A stretch of 64,000 nucleotides of DNA from positions 124,001 through 188,000 of the forward strand of contig MKTA01000015.1 in NCBI GenBank assembly GCA_001897515.1, read 5' to 3'. The position numbers and the translations under genes are program-made. The notes beneath the pieces are model-generated. The model was given only the letters and a program-made list of their open reading frames with translations, did no database searches and was not told where the DNA came from. The stretch comes from Bacteroidetes bacterium 41-46. GTDB lineage: Bacteria; Bacteroidota; Bacteroidia; Bacteroidales; UBA932. The first letter of the stretch is position 1. Each line of letters opens with the position of its first letter. Below, in pieces: positions 47,036 through 55,940 of the stretch.

Positions 47036-47811
47036 CGTCTGAAAATGCCATATACGGCGGATCCGCTGCCACTCATTGAGGCGTAGAGAGCCCCCTCTGA
47101 GTACATCCTCTCTTTAATATCTCTAATTTGCGGATGCAACTTAAATATATGCCTTTCAAAATCGTTAAAAAGCACCCCTTTCCACTCTTCAACAGGATGT
47201 TTAAGCAGATTCTCTATTGGTTCGCCCTCTCCTGAAGGCTCTACACCGCTGTAGGCTTCAGCTGTTGAGATAAATATATCCGGTGTAATCACCCTGATTT
47301 CGTAATCTGAGAGTTGATGCACTGTATATTTATTTAATATATCACCTCTTCCTCTTCCAACCATTCCCTCACCGCTCTCTGAGTCCAGAGAGTCTGCGTA
47401 TACGAAAAAGGGGCAGTCCGATCCCACCTTTGAGGCTATCTTTGCAAGCCGTTCTAACGGCAACTCCATTTTATACAGCTTGTTAATTGCTATTATTGTT
47501 CCAGCGGCATCTGCAGAGCCCCCCCCAAGTCCCGCTCCAAAAGGGATTCTCTTAAAGAGATTAATCTCTACAGGAGGTATTGCAAATTCGCTCCTCATAG
47601 CTTCGTAGGCCTTAACGCAAAGGTTTTTCATTGGCTCTGAATCCAGAGCAAGGCCATACTGGTTCATAATTAACTCGCTGCTCTCTGTAACTTCAAGGAC
47701 ATCGCTCTTTCCGGCAGAAATGAAGAAGGTCTCCAAATCATGGAAACCGTCATTACGCTTTCCAATGATTCTGAGACCTATATTCACCTTTGCTTTAGGA
47801 TATACTATCAT
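47032..47811 (-). CDS. ispE: 4-diphosphocytidyl-2-C-methyl-D-erythritol kinase
   Basis: The 259-residue GHMP kinase has the motifs YPKAKVNIGLRI, PFGAGLGGGSADAAG (phosphate loop, about 90-104) and MSGSGSAVYGIF near the C-terminus. It phosphorylates CDP-methylerythritol in the non-mevalonate isoprenoid pathway. It starts at the base after the nrdJ stop. Confidence 0.95.
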   Translation of the reverse strand: MIVYPKAKVNIGLRIIGKRNDGFHDLETFFISAGKSDVLEVTESSELIMNQYGLALDSEPMKNLCVKAYEAMRSEFAIPPVEINLFKRIPFGAGLGGGSADAAGTIIAINKLYKMELPLERLAKIASKVGSDCPFFVYADSLDSESGEGMVGRGRGDILNKYTVHQLSDYEIRVITPDIFISTAEAYSGVEPSGEGEPIENLLKHPVEEWKGVLFNDFERHIFKLHPQIRDIKERMYSEGALYASMSGSGSAVYGIFRR

Positions 47812-50334
47812 CTATCCGCATTTAGAGTATCCGCAGGAGAGACATGTCAGACAACCCTCCTGATAAACAAGTTCTGATTTACCGCATTTTTCACACTTCT
47901 TCCCAGTATCCTCTTTGGTACCGTCCGGAATATAGCGCTTAAGAGCCCTTTCAACACCATTTTTCCAGTTGTTGATAGCCTCATTGTCTAGTTGAAGCCC
48001 TGAGACAAGGTTCACGACATCCGTAATAGGCATTCCATTTCTCAGAACTCCGGATATCAGCTTTGCATAGTTCCAGAACTCCTTGTTGAACATATGAGAG
48101 ATTCCTCCTATTGTGTTCTGATATCCATATCTGTCAAGAAACTGGAAGTCATATCTTGTCTTTCCGGCGTCATCCCTCTCCTTGACAATGTAACCCATTG
48201 TTACTGACTTAGGGATACTTCTTGTGTCCTCGTCAATAAGACCTGTGAAGATCTCATACGGTTGTCCGTTCATAAGTCCCACGAGAGCTATCCACTGCTC
48301 TGCACCGTTTTTAAATCTTATAACCTCTGCCTCCAAAGATTTAGGGCGATCTTTTCTCTTCAGAACCTGCTCTTTTGACTCGCTCTCCTTTGCTGCAACC
48401 AGCACCCCTGAGCGAGAGCCGTCGCGATAAACTGTCACACCCTTACAGCCGGACTCCCATGCAGTTTTATAGACTTCGGCAACAAGCTCCTCTGTTACAT
48501 CCTTAGGAAGATTAACCGTAACACTGATAGAGTGGTCAACCCATTTCTGCATTCTACCCTGCATCTTAACCTTTGCAACCCAGTCAATGTCATTTGAAGA
48601 GGCCTTAAAGTAAGGGGATGTTTTAACCAGCTCATTCAGCTCATCCGCCTTCATTTTGCAAACCTCCTCAACATTATGACCATTAACTTCACACCAAGTC
48701 AAGAACTTATGGTGGAATACAAAATACTCCTCCCAGTAGTCGCCCACCTCGTCTTTATAGTCAAGAGAGACATTCTTGTCATTTGGGTTGACTTTTCTGC
48801 GTCTTTTATAAAATGGAAGAAATACAGGCTCTATACCGGATGTAGTCTGGGTCATAAGACTGGTTGTTCCTGTCGGCGCAATTGTCAGCAAAGAGATATT
48901 TCTTCTGCCATGACGCTGCATTGTCTCAAAGAGTTCTTCATCCTCTCTTCTTATTCTTCCTATCATTGGATTTGCAACCTCTCTTGCAGCCTCAAAAATA
49001 GGGAAGGCACCCCTCTCTTGCGCCATAATTGTTGAAGAACGGTAAGCCTCAACAGCAAGCGTCTTTTGAACCTCAACAGAGAAGTCAATCGCATTGTCAG
49101 TACCGTAAATAAGTCCCAGAGCAGCAAGCATATCTCCCTCAGCAGTAATTCCAAGTCCCGTTCTTCTCCCACCAAGTGTTTTCTCACGAATCTTGTTCCA
49201 CAGCTGTAGTTCGGCCTCTTTTACCTCATGATCTTCCGGGTCTGAAGCAATCTTATCAATGATCTGCTCTATCTTCTCCATTTCAAGATCAATAAGATCG
49301 TCCATCATACGCATTGCTTTACGGACATGATCCTTGAAAAGCTCCATGTTGAATTTAGCATCCTTTGTGAATGGATTATCAACATAGGAGTAAAGATTTA
49401 TAGCCATTAGCCTGCAAGAGTCGTAAGGGCAAAGTGGAATCTCTCCGCACGGATTTGTACTTACCGTCCTGTAGCCCAAGTCTGCATAGCAATCCGGAAT
49501 GGACTCCCGGATAATAGTATCCCAAAAGAGTATTCCCGGTTCTGCAGATCTCCATGCGTTATGAATTATTTTTTTCCAGAGCTGAGCAGCGTCTATATCC
49601 TTAACATACTTAGGATTTTCAGAATCAATAGGGTACTGTTGACGATAACTCTTGCCGTGAAGGGCAGACCTCATAAATTCATCGTCAATTTTTACTGAAA
49701 CGTTTGCCCCAGTAACCTTCCCCTGTTCAAGTTTGGCGTCAATGAAGTTTTCCGAGTCCGGGTGCTTTACAGATATTGAGAGCATAAGAGCCCCTCTCCT
49801 TCCGTCCTGGGCAACCTCCCTGGTAGAATTTGAGTAACGCTCCATAAAAGGGACCACTCCCGTAGAGGTGAGTGCGCTGTTTAAAACCGGACTTCCGGCT
49901 GGACGAATATGAGAGAGGTCATGGCCTACGCCACCCCTTCTCTTCATAAGCTGAACCTGCTCCTCATCAATCCTCATAATCCCTCCGTATGAGTCTGCAG
50001 GTTTTTTGTGTCCTATGACGAAACAATTTGACAGGGAGGCAATCTGATGATTGTTCCCTATTCCGGTCATTGGCCCTCCCTGTGGGACAACATACCTGAA
50101 GTCCCTGAGAAGCTCTAATATCTCTTCAGCAGACATAGGATTCGGATACCTCTCTTCAATTCTGGCAAATTCATCTGCAAGTCTTCTGTGCATATCATCG
50201 GGAGACTTCTCATACAAATTGCCGAAGGAGTCCTTCATAGCATATTTGTTGATCCATACTGATGCGGCGAGTTCATCTCCCTTGAAATACTCGAGGCTTG
50301 CAGCCATTGCCTCTTCGTAGGTATAAGTTTTCAT
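47812..50334 (-). CDS. nrdJ: Adenosylcobalamin-dependent (class II) ribonucleoside-diphosphate reductase
   Basis: The frame is open to 50415, but the ATG at 50334 gives the usual start KTYTYEEAMAASLEYF and 840 residues. Motifs are NPCGEIPL, the radical-chemistry barrel (GGRRTGLGITAEGDMLAALG, EPGILFWDT) and GVTVYRDGSRSGVL. The C-terminal tail CEKCGKSELVYQ ... CLTCLSCGYSKCG is zinc-ribbon and redox cysteines. The enzyme makes deoxyribonucleotides with vitamin B12 and without oxygen. Its leader has a hairpin at 50366-50387 and a TATTTTTG box just upstream. Confidence 0.94.
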   Translation of the reverse strand: MKTYTYEEAMAASLEYFKGDELAASVWINKYAMKDSFGNLYEKSPDDMHRRLADEFARIEERYPNPMSAEEILELLRDFRYVVPQGGPMTGIGNNHQIASLSNCFVIGHKKPADSYGGIMRIDEEQVQLMKRRGGVGHDLSHIRPAGSPVLNSALTSTGVVPFMERYSNSTREVAQDGRRGALMLSISVKHPDSENFIDAKLEQGKVTGANVSVKIDDEFMRSALHGKSYRQQYPIDSENPKYVKDIDAAQLWKKIIHNAWRSAEPGILFWDTIIRESIPDCYADLGYRTVSTNPCGEIPLCPYDSCRLMAINLYSYVDNPFTKDAKFNMELFKDHVRKAMRMMDDLIDLEMEKIEQIIDKIASDPEDHEVKEAELQLWNKIREKTLGGRRTGLGITAEGDMLAALGLIYGTDNAIDFSVEVQKTLAVEAYRSSTIMAQERGAFPIFEAAREVANPMIGRIRREDEELFETMQRHGRRNISLLTIAPTGTTSLMTQTTSGIEPVFLPFYKRRRKVNPNDKNVSLDYKDEVGDYWEEYFVFHHKFLTWCEVNGHNVEEVCKMKADELNELVKTSPYFKASSNDIDWVAKVKMQGRMQKWVDHSISVTVNLPKDVTEELVAEVYKTAWESGCKGVTVYRDGSRSGVLVAAKESESKEQVLKRKDRPKSLEAEVIRFKNGAEQWIALVGLMNGQPYEIFTGLIDEDTRSIPKSVTMGYIVKERDDAGKTRYDFQFLDRYGYQNTIGGISHMFNKEFWNYAKLISGVLRNGMPITDVVNLVSGLQLDNEAINNWKNGVERALKRYIPDGTKEDTGKKCEKCGKSELVYQEGCLTCLSCGYSKCG

Positions 50335-50365
50335 AAGTCTGATGTGTTTGTTTTCGACAGAAAAA

Positions 50366-50387
50366 GCCGACGGATTTTTCCGTCGAC
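50366..50387 (-). promoter_or_regulatory. Hairpin with U-tract in the nrdJ 5' leader
   Basis: On the minus strand, GTCGACGG (50387-50380) pairs with CCGTCGGC (50373-50366), an 8-bp stem with one G-U pair, followed by five T and then CTGTC. The stem is perfect only as minus-strand RNA. It lies 32 bases before the nrdJ ATG. It is either a terminator for the DUF2147 gene, an attenuator, or a 5'-end stabiliser of nrdJ mRNA. Confidence 0.65.
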
Positions 50388-50392
50388 TCTCA

Positions 50393-50400
50393 CAAAAATA
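50393..50400 (-). promoter_or_regulatory. -7 box for nrdJ
   Basis: The minus strand reads TATTTTTG. The implied start near 50388 is right at the first base of the hairpin stem, leaving a leader of about 54 bases. Confidence 0.45.
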
Positions 50401-50486
50401 TAGTAAATGGGTCAATAAGGGGGGGTAATTATAAGTTATTTATTAACCGTCTTATCAACACCCCAATTTTCAAGAAAAGGACTTAT

Positions 50487-50930
50487 CTATTGATTTACAA
50501 CCCGTATCCACGTCTGATTGCGACCAATGATACCTGATTTGTCAAGAGAACCTCTGACTTTCAGGTTCCCGCTCTTTTTATCAATGCTCATTGTACAATT
50601 ATACTCCTTGCCGTTTGCTGGGTCAAGTATCTTCCCGCCAGATAGTTTGTCTCCGTCCGGACTCATTCCGGATACTACAATCATACCCTTAATTTTTAAA
50701 TTCTGCTTGGCACCGGTGCAGTTAACACATCTCCTCTCCGGGTCTCCGGTTAGAAGTATCTCAATTTTCCCCTCATACGATCCGCCCTGAGCTTTATAAA
50801 TTTGGACAACGCTCTTTCTGTTTCCATCCTCATCAATTGTGTACCACTTACCCACAATAGCTGATGGTTGCGCAAAAAGTGGTGCGCCAAACAGAAGTAT
50901 GGCGACCAGAAGATTGATTACTCTTTTCAT
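50487..50930 (-). CDS. Secreted DUF2147 family protein
   Basis: The 147-residue protein has a signal peptide (VINLLVAILLFGAPLFAQ). The DUF2147 domain follows: IVGKWYTIDEDGNRKSVVQIY, shown here as IVGKWYTIDEDGN, then the ERRCVNCTG pair of cysteines, ILDPANGKEYNCTMS and a final GRNQTWIRV. The fold is a small beta-barrel of unknown function in the periplasm. It follows sufD by 24 bases on the same strand. Confidence 0.88.
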   Translation of the reverse strand: MKRVINLLVAILLFGAPLFAQPSAIVGKWYTIDEDGNRKSVVQIYKAQGGSYEGKIEILLTGDPERRCVNCTGAKQNLKIKGMIVVSGMSPDGDKLSGGKILDPANGKEYNCTMSIDKKSGNLKVRGSLDKSGIIGRNQTWIRVVNQ

Positions 50931-50954
50931 AATTATCTGTTGGTTGGGTTATAA

Positions 50955-52007
50955 TTAACAGCAATTCATACTGCAGTTCGCACAATGGCTAAACTCTCCT
51001 CTTAATCTGCTCTCTACCATATCCTGAAGCCTGCCTCTAAGCTCGTAATTATCAATTTTTTCAAGGACATCGTAAACAAAGGCTATCTGCTGAAGCAACT
51101 TAGCCTCAACAGCACCTATACCTCTTGATCTCATATAGAATAGGGCGTTTTCGTCAAGTCTCCCACTTGTTGCACCATGAGAACATCTCACATCATCTGC
51201 ATAAATCTCAAGCTGAGGCTGAGCATAAACCTTTGCTTTTCTTGAAAGTAAAAGATTGTGATTGCTCTGGTAGGCCTCTGTTTTCTGAGCATCTTTGGCA
51301 ACAACTATTCTTCCTGAGAAGGAGGCCTTTGCCTCATTGTCCAATATTCCCTTGAAAAGCTGGCTGGAGTTGCAGTGGGGGACCATGTGCTTCATAACCA
51401 CCTTAGTGTTAATCTGCTGATTTCCATCTGCAAGATAGATACCGTTAAGTTCACAAAGAGCCCCCTCACCATTAAGAGATGCCTCAATGCTGTTCTCCAG
51501 AAGAGCACCGTGCAGGGTTACAATATTAACCCTTACAAAGGAGCCTTTACCAAGATTTATCTGAAAGTTAATCTTGTGAGTTGACTTATTATGCTCATTC
51601 TGCATAACTACAATATGCGAAGATGAGTTCTCCTCTGCATTTATACTTATGTTTGATTCTGTTACAAACTCATCAAGAGTCAAGGTATGTGTACAAATCA
51701 AAAAACTTGAAGAGGATCCGGCACCAAGTTTTATATGGTTTGAAAAGGATATCTCCTCCGTATTTTCACTGTCTCTAATACTTATTAGCTGTACAGAGCC
51801 CTCTTGAGAGACACCATCTGGCACATTTATAACAAATCCAGCCTCCTCTCCCGCATTGACCACAACACCAGAGGAGTCTCTGTATGGCTCCCTGAGAGTC
51901 CCATTCATCAAATATACCTGTCCGGTACCAGCTAAAGGAACCCTGCATTTAAAGACCTCCGGAATCTCCGGAGCGTATTTTACTTTCAGCCCCATATCAG
52001 TTAGCAT
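50955..52007 (-). CDS. sufD: Fe-S cluster assembly protein SufD
   Basis: The 350-residue protein has the SufB/D beta-helix core: [19 protein letters not shown] and [28 protein letters not shown], shown here as [16 protein letters not shown]. It scaffolds Fe-S clusters with SufB and SufC. The start at 52007 overlaps sufC by 11 bases; an ATG at 51995, just after the sufC stop, is also possible. The C-terminus ends [10 protein letters not shown], a cluster of four cysteines. Confidence 0.94.
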   Translation of the reverse strand: MLTDMGLKVKYAPEIPEVFKCRVPLAGTGQVYLMNGTLREPYRDSSGVVVNAGEEAGFVINVPDGVSQEGSVQLISIRDSENTEEISFSNHIKLGAGSSSSFLICTHTLTLDEFVTESNISINAEENSSSHIVVMQNEHNKSTHKINFQINLGKGSFVRVNIVTLHGALLENSIEASLNGEGALCELNGIYLADGNQQINTKVVMKHMVPHCNSSQLFKGILDNEAKASFSGRIVVAKDAQKTEAYQSNHNLLLSRKAKVYAQPQLEIYADDVRCSHGATSGRLDENALFYMRSRGIGAVEAKLLQQIAFVYDVLEKIDNYELRGRLQDMVESRLRGEFSHCANCSMNCC

Positions 52008-52743
52008 TAATTAGCCAGTCATAACCCCTCTCCTCAACCTCAAGGGCAAGCTCCTTGCCGGCTGTTTTAATAATTCTTCCGTCATACAGAACATGAACAA
52101 CATCTGGAATAATATAATCAAGAAGCCTCTGATAGTGTGTTATAATTATAAATGAATTGTCTTTTGTTTTCAACTTATTGACACCGGCTGCTACAATTCT
52201 CAGAGCATCAATGTCAAGGCCACTGTCTGTTTCGTCCAGAATTGCCAGCTTTGGCTCAAGCATGGCCATCTGAAAAATCTCGTTTCTTTTCTTCTCTCCT
52301 CCTGAGAAACCAACATTTACGCCTCTGCTGGAGAAAGAGTTATCCATCTCTACAACGGCCATTTTCTCCCTCATCAGTTTAAGAAACTCTGCTGCGGTCA
52401 TTGGAGGAAGATTCTGAAACTTTCTCTTCTCATTTATGGCTGTCTTCATGAAGTTTACATTGCTTACACCGGGAATCTCCACAGGGTACTGAAAGCCCAG
52501 AAAGATACCCATTCTGGCCCTCTCTTCCGGGTCAAGCTTCAGCAATTCAACACCTTCATATAAAACCTCGCCACCGGTAACCTCAAAAGTTTCACGCCCC
52601 GCTAAAACAGAGGAGAGGGTGCTCTTTCCGGAGCCGTTAGGTCCCATTATTGCATGAATCTCTCCAGGCTTAACGTGAAGATCTATCCCTTTTAAAATAT
52701 CTTTTCCATCTATTGAGGCGCAAAGGCCTTTAATTGTCAGCAT
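51997..52743 (-). CDS. sufC: Fe-S cluster assembly ATPase SufC
   Basis: The 248-residue ABC ATPase has Walker [10 protein letters not shown] (about 34-42), the Q-loop [10 protein letters not shown], the signature [10 protein letters not shown] and Walker [13 protein letters not shown]. It powers conformational change in the SufBCD complex. The pnuC-like gene, not sufB, is directly upstream (18-base gap). Confidence 0.97.
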   Translation of the reverse strand: MLTIKGLCASIDGKDILKGIDLHVKPGEIHAIMGPNGSGKSTLSSVLAGRETFEVTGGEVLYEGVELLKLDPEERARMGIFLGFQYPVEIPGVSNVNFMKTAINEKRKFQNLPPMTAAEFLKLMREKMAVVEMDNSFSSRGVNVGFSGGEKKRNEIFQMAMLEPKLAILDETDSGLDIDALRIVAAGVNKLKTKDNSFIIITHYQRLLDYIIPDVVHVLYDGRIIKTAGKELALEVEERGYDWLINAN

Positions 52744-52761
52744 ATGTTAAATTATTATTAT

Positions 52762-53415
52762 CTATCTGTTTTCTCTCCACATCTTTTTCCACATTGCAAA
52801 GCCAAAGAAGGCAAGTACCAGGTAACCTGCACTTACCATTGGAAGGAATGCGAGCCCTGCCAGTAAATAGAGAGTAATATTGGTTATATTTACAGTAAAC
52901 CACACTGCCCAGCAGTCCAGTTTTTTCTGGGCGGACAGGTATTGGGCTGTGAGTATAGCTCCTGTAACAAAGGCATCCAGAAACGGCCTCTTTGCCTCGC
53001 TGAATACAGAAGGGAAGAGATTGTCCAGATAGGTTAAAACAATACCCCAGAGAGCCATGAATGCAATCATAACAAATATATGAAACACCCTTTGTCTGTT
53101 GCTTAGCAAGGTTATCTTAAGCTGGTGCCTGCTATTCTCCTCCTCCTTTGCCGGATGAGTCCACCTCCAGTGTCCAAACAGATTAATGGCAAATGAAACA
53201 GGCTGGACAAGCATACTGGAATAGAGACCTTTCTGATAAAAAAGGATAAAAAGGAGTATGTTGTATATGTACCCTACCCAAAAATTGGCAACCTTTGCCT
53301 TTGTGGCAAGGTAAACACAAGCCAGCCCTGTAGCAACCGATAGAGTCTCAACAAGACTTACGCCCTGACCGCCAATTGAAAATAATATGTTGTCTATACT
53401 AAATATGGTCTCCAT
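52762..53415 (-). CDS. PnuC-family transporter (copy 2), inside the suf cluster
   Basis: The 217-residue protein has about six to seven membrane helices. PnuC features are GYIYNILLFILFYQKGLYSSM, shown here as YNILLFILFYQKGLYS, then NLFGHWRWTHP, and in the second half CWAVWFTVNITNITLYLLAG. The GHWRW motif and low similarity to copy 1 point to another subgroup, maybe with a different vitamin substrate. It sits 12 bases after sufB and 18 before sufC, so it is an operon member between two subunits of one complex. Confidence 0.82.
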   Translation of the reverse strand: METIFSIDNILFSIGGQGVSLVETLSVATGLACVYLATKAKVANFWVGYIYNILLFILFYQKGLYSSMLVQPVSFAINLFGHWRWTHPAKEEENSRHQLKITLLSNRQRVFHIFVMIAFMALWGIVLTYLDNLFPSVFSEAKRPFLDAFVTGAILTAQYLSAQKKLDCWAVWFTVNITNITLYLLAGLAFLPMVSAGYLVLAFFGFAMWKKMWRENR

Positions 53416-53427
53416 CTATCAATTATA

Positions 53428-54861
53428 TTATCCTACGCTCCCCTCCAGAGTAACTTGCAACAGCTTCTGAGCCTCAACCGCAAACTCCATAGGCAACTGG
53501 TTCAAGACCTCTTTTGCATATCCGTTAACTATCAGACCGACAGCATCCTCTGTCCCAATTCCCCTCTGCTGGCAATAGAAAAGCTGATCTTCCGAGATCT
53601 TTGATGTAGTTGCCTCGTGCTCAAGAATAGCTGTCTCATTCTCATTCTCAATATAAGGGAATGTATGGGCTCCGCACCTGTCTCCCAGCAGGAGAGAGTC
53701 ACACTGAGTAAAATTTCTTGAGTTTTCAGCATTAGGAAGAATTTTAACCAAACCTCTGTATGAGTTCTGGCTTACTCCGGCTGATATACCCTTGCTTACA
53801 ATCCTGCTTCTTGTGTTTTTTCCTATATGGATCATCTTAGTACCTGTATCGGCCTGCTGATGGTGATTTGTTACAGCTACTGAGTAAAACTCTGATATTG
53901 AATTGTCTCCTCTTAAAATTGTGCTTGGGTATTTCCATGTTATGGCAGACCCTGTCTCAACCTGAGCCCAGAAGAGTTTGCTGTTCTCTCCTTTACATAT
54001 ACCCCTTTTCGTTACGAAGTTGTAAATACCTCCCCTTCCCTGCGAATCGCCTGGATACCAGTTCTGTACTGTAGAGTATTTAACCTCAGCATCCTTCATT
54101 ACAACAATTTCAACTACTGCAGCATGAAGCTGATTCTCATCTCTCTGAGGAGCGGTACACCCCTCCAGATAGCTAACATAGGAGCCCTCTTCTGCAACAA
54201 TTAACGTCCTCTCAAACTGACCTGTTCCCTTAGCATTTATTCTGAAGTAGCTTGAGAGCTCCATAGGGCACCTGACACCCTTAGGTATATAGCAGAAAGA
54301 GCCATCCGAAAATACGGCAGAGTTTAGAGCAGCATAGAAATTGTCGCCATAAGGAACTACAGTTGCAAGGTGCTTTTGTACCAGGTCGGGATAATCCCTC
54401 ACCGCCTCTGAGAATGAGCAGAATATTATTCCCTTCTCCGCCAGAGACTCTCTGAAGGTGGTTTTTACTGAAACTGAGTCAAATACAGCATCAACAGCTA
54501 CCCCTGCAAGTACATTTCTCTCATCAAGGGGAATACCGAGTTTGTCAAATGTAGCCTGAAGCTCAGGATCAATCTCACCCCCCTCTTTAAATTTTTTTGG
54601 TGCCGCAAAATATATAACCTCCTGAAAATCTATGGGAGGAATATTTAGATGCGCCCACGAAGGCATCTTCATTGTGAGCCATTTCCTGTAAGCCTTGAGT
54701 CTGAAGTCAAGCATCCACTCAGGCTCCCCCTTCTTCTCAGAGATTCTTCTTATTATATCCTCGTTGAGCCCCTTGGGGAAATACTCCAACTCAACGTCAG
54801 TCTCAAAGCCGTGCTCATATTCGGCCTCTGTTACCTTCTGAATTATATCATTTTCACTCAT
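53428..54861 (-). CDS. sufB: Fe-S cluster assembly protein SufB
   Basis: The 477-residue protein has full length. Features are [22 protein letters not shown], shown here as [38 protein letters not shown], and the C-terminal [20 protein letters not shown] with the conserved Cys. It is the main Fe-S scaffold of the SUF system. A TAACTTTG box at 54869-54876 would start the mRNA about 3 bases before the ATG. SufS and SufE are not in the window. Confidence 0.97.
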   Translation of the reverse strand: MSENDIIQKVTEAEYEHGFETDVELEYFPKGLNEDIIRRISEKKGEPEWMLDFRLKAYRKWLTMKMPSWAHLNIPPIDFQEVIYFAAPKKFKEGGEIDPELQATFDKLGIPLDERNVLAGVAVDAVFDSVSVKTTFRESLAEKGIIFCSFSEAVRDYPDLVQKHLATVVPYGDNFYAALNSAVFSDGSFCYIPKGVRCPMELSSYFRINAKGTGQFERTLIVAEEGSYVSYLEGCTAPQRDENQLHAAVVEIVVMKDAEVKYSTVQNWYPGDSQGRGGIYNFVTKRGICKGENSKLFWAQVETGSAITWKYPSTILRGDNSISEFYSVAVTNHHQQADTGTKMIHIGKNTRSRIVSKGISAGVSQNSYRGLVKILPNAENSRNFTQCDSLLLGDRCGAHTFPYIENENETAILEHEATTSKISEDQLFYCQQRGIGTEDAVGLIVNGYAKEVLNQLPMEFAVEAQKLLQVTLEGSVG

Positions 54862-54868
54862 CGTGGCG

Positions 54869-54876
54869 CAAAGTTA
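54869..54876 (-). promoter_or_regulatory. -7 box for sufB, implying a near-leaderless mRNA
   Basis: The minus strand reads TAACTTTG followed by C. The last G is 8 bases before the sufB ATG at 54861, so the start falls around 54864. Confidence 0.45.
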
Positions 54877-54888
54877 TATCATTTAAAC

Positions 54889-54896
54889 TATTTTTG
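54889..54896 (+). promoter_or_regulatory. -7 box for the ThiL-like gene
   Basis: The plus strand reads TATTTTTG followed by C. The implied start near 54901 excludes the TTG at 54894 and supports the ATG at 54915. Confidence 0.5.
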
Positions 54897-54914
54897 CATA
54901 CAAATTATCTCCAT

Positions 54915-55940
54915 ATGGCCTCTAAAGAAAACATTCACCCCCAAAGGACTCCTATAGAAAAAATCGGTAAGTCAAAGCTCATAGAGAGGCTGCTCTCCGG
55001 TCAGGATAACTCTCTCTGTGACAACGTATCATCATATCAAAACACAGGTGGCAGTCTGTTTACCTCTCACACATTACTGTTGGAGGGCACTGATTTTAAT
55101 CTTGTTTACAACCCAATAAAGCATCTGGGTTATAAGGCTGTAATAACTTCACTCGGCCCTATCTATGCCTCACTCCATACCCCTGTTGCAATCTCAGTAA
55201 GAGTCGGCCTCTCCGCCAGATTCTTTACTGAGGATGTTGAGGAGCTATGGGAGGGGATGAGCGCAGCAATGAGAGAGCACAATATTGAGGTCTCCGGAGT
55301 TGATCTGCAACCATCCTTAACGGGACTCACCATCTCTGTTTCAACACTGGGAAAACAACAGAAGGAGCTCTTTGTTCAAAGAAAAAAGGTTGTTTCAGGA
55401 GATCTCATCTGTATATCAGGCTCTCCGGGAGCTGCATTTATGGGTCTTCAGGTACTTGAGAGAGAGAAGAGAGCCTTTGAGGGAAAAGATGGACTGCAGC
55501 CAAAACTTGAGGGATACAAGTTTATTCTTAAAAGGTACCTCTCGCCTGAGCTTGACAAAACTCTGCACGAAACTCTACTTAACAATGAGATAATACCATC
55601 TGAAGGGGAATTTATTGCTAAGGGGCTCTCGGATGCAGTTAAAAGGGTTTGCCACAGAAACGGTCTGGGAGCTCAAATATACCTGGATAAAATTCCAATT
55701 GCCTCACAAACTTTCAATATGGCAGATGAGCTTGGAATTGATGCAACTACCGCTGCTCTTAACGGGGGGGACGACATGCTCCTTCTATATGTTATTCCAC
55801 TTTCAGATTATGAAAAATTGAGCAAAGAGCTACCTGCACTAGATATAATTGGACACTTGACATCCGCCGGGAGCGGAACAATGCTGGTAACTCCGGATGG
55901 TACTCCTATTCCCTTAAAAGCTCAGGGTTGGAGCGATTGA
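54915..55940 (+). CDS. ThiL-like (thiamine-monophosphate kinase / AIR-synthase fold) protein lacking catalytic aspartates
   Basis: The 341-residue protein aligns along its length with ThiL: LVYNPIKHLGYKAVITSLGPIYA, shown here as NPIKHLGYKAVITSLGPIYA, then VSGDLICISGSPGAAFMGLQVL, and AALNGGDDMLLL (ALNGGEDYELL in ThiL). Three magnesium/phosphate sites differ. The N-terminal GIGDDA block is replaced by a stretch around YQNTGG. STDT becomes TSHT. The DxSDG motif is FIAKG (55611-55625). One Asp of GGDTT is kept (SGVDLQ). The frame is intact, so this is not decay. It may be a pseudo-kinase or have another substrate. Confidence 0.75.
   Translation: MASKENIHPQRTPIEKIGKSKLIERLLSGQDNSLCDNVSSYQNTGGSLFTSHTLLLEGTDFNLVYNPIKHLGYKAVITSLGPIYASLHTPVAISVRVGLSARFFTEDVEELWEGMSAAMREHNIEVSGVDLQPSLTGLTISVSTLGKQQKELFVQRKKVVSGDLICISGSPGAAFMGLQVLEREKRAFEGKDGLQPKLEGYKFILKRYLSPELDKTLHETLLNNEIIPSEGEFIAKGLSDAVKRVCHRNGLGAQIYLDKIPIASQTFNMADELGIDATTAALNGGDDMLLLYVIPLSDYEKLSKELPALDIIGHLTSAGSGTMLVTPDGTPIPLKAQGWSD

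Noticed and set aside
50440-50486. TTATCAACA and similar sequences resembling DnaA boxes, plus a run of seven G near the nrdJ promoter
   Set aside because: Only one near match, one base off consensus, with no cluster and no replication genes nearby; no origin call is justified.
50335-50486. Cobalamin riboswitch before nrdJ
   Set aside because: The gap is about 150 bases, most of it upstream of the predicted start, and I could not find a B12-box or the long multi-stem structure.
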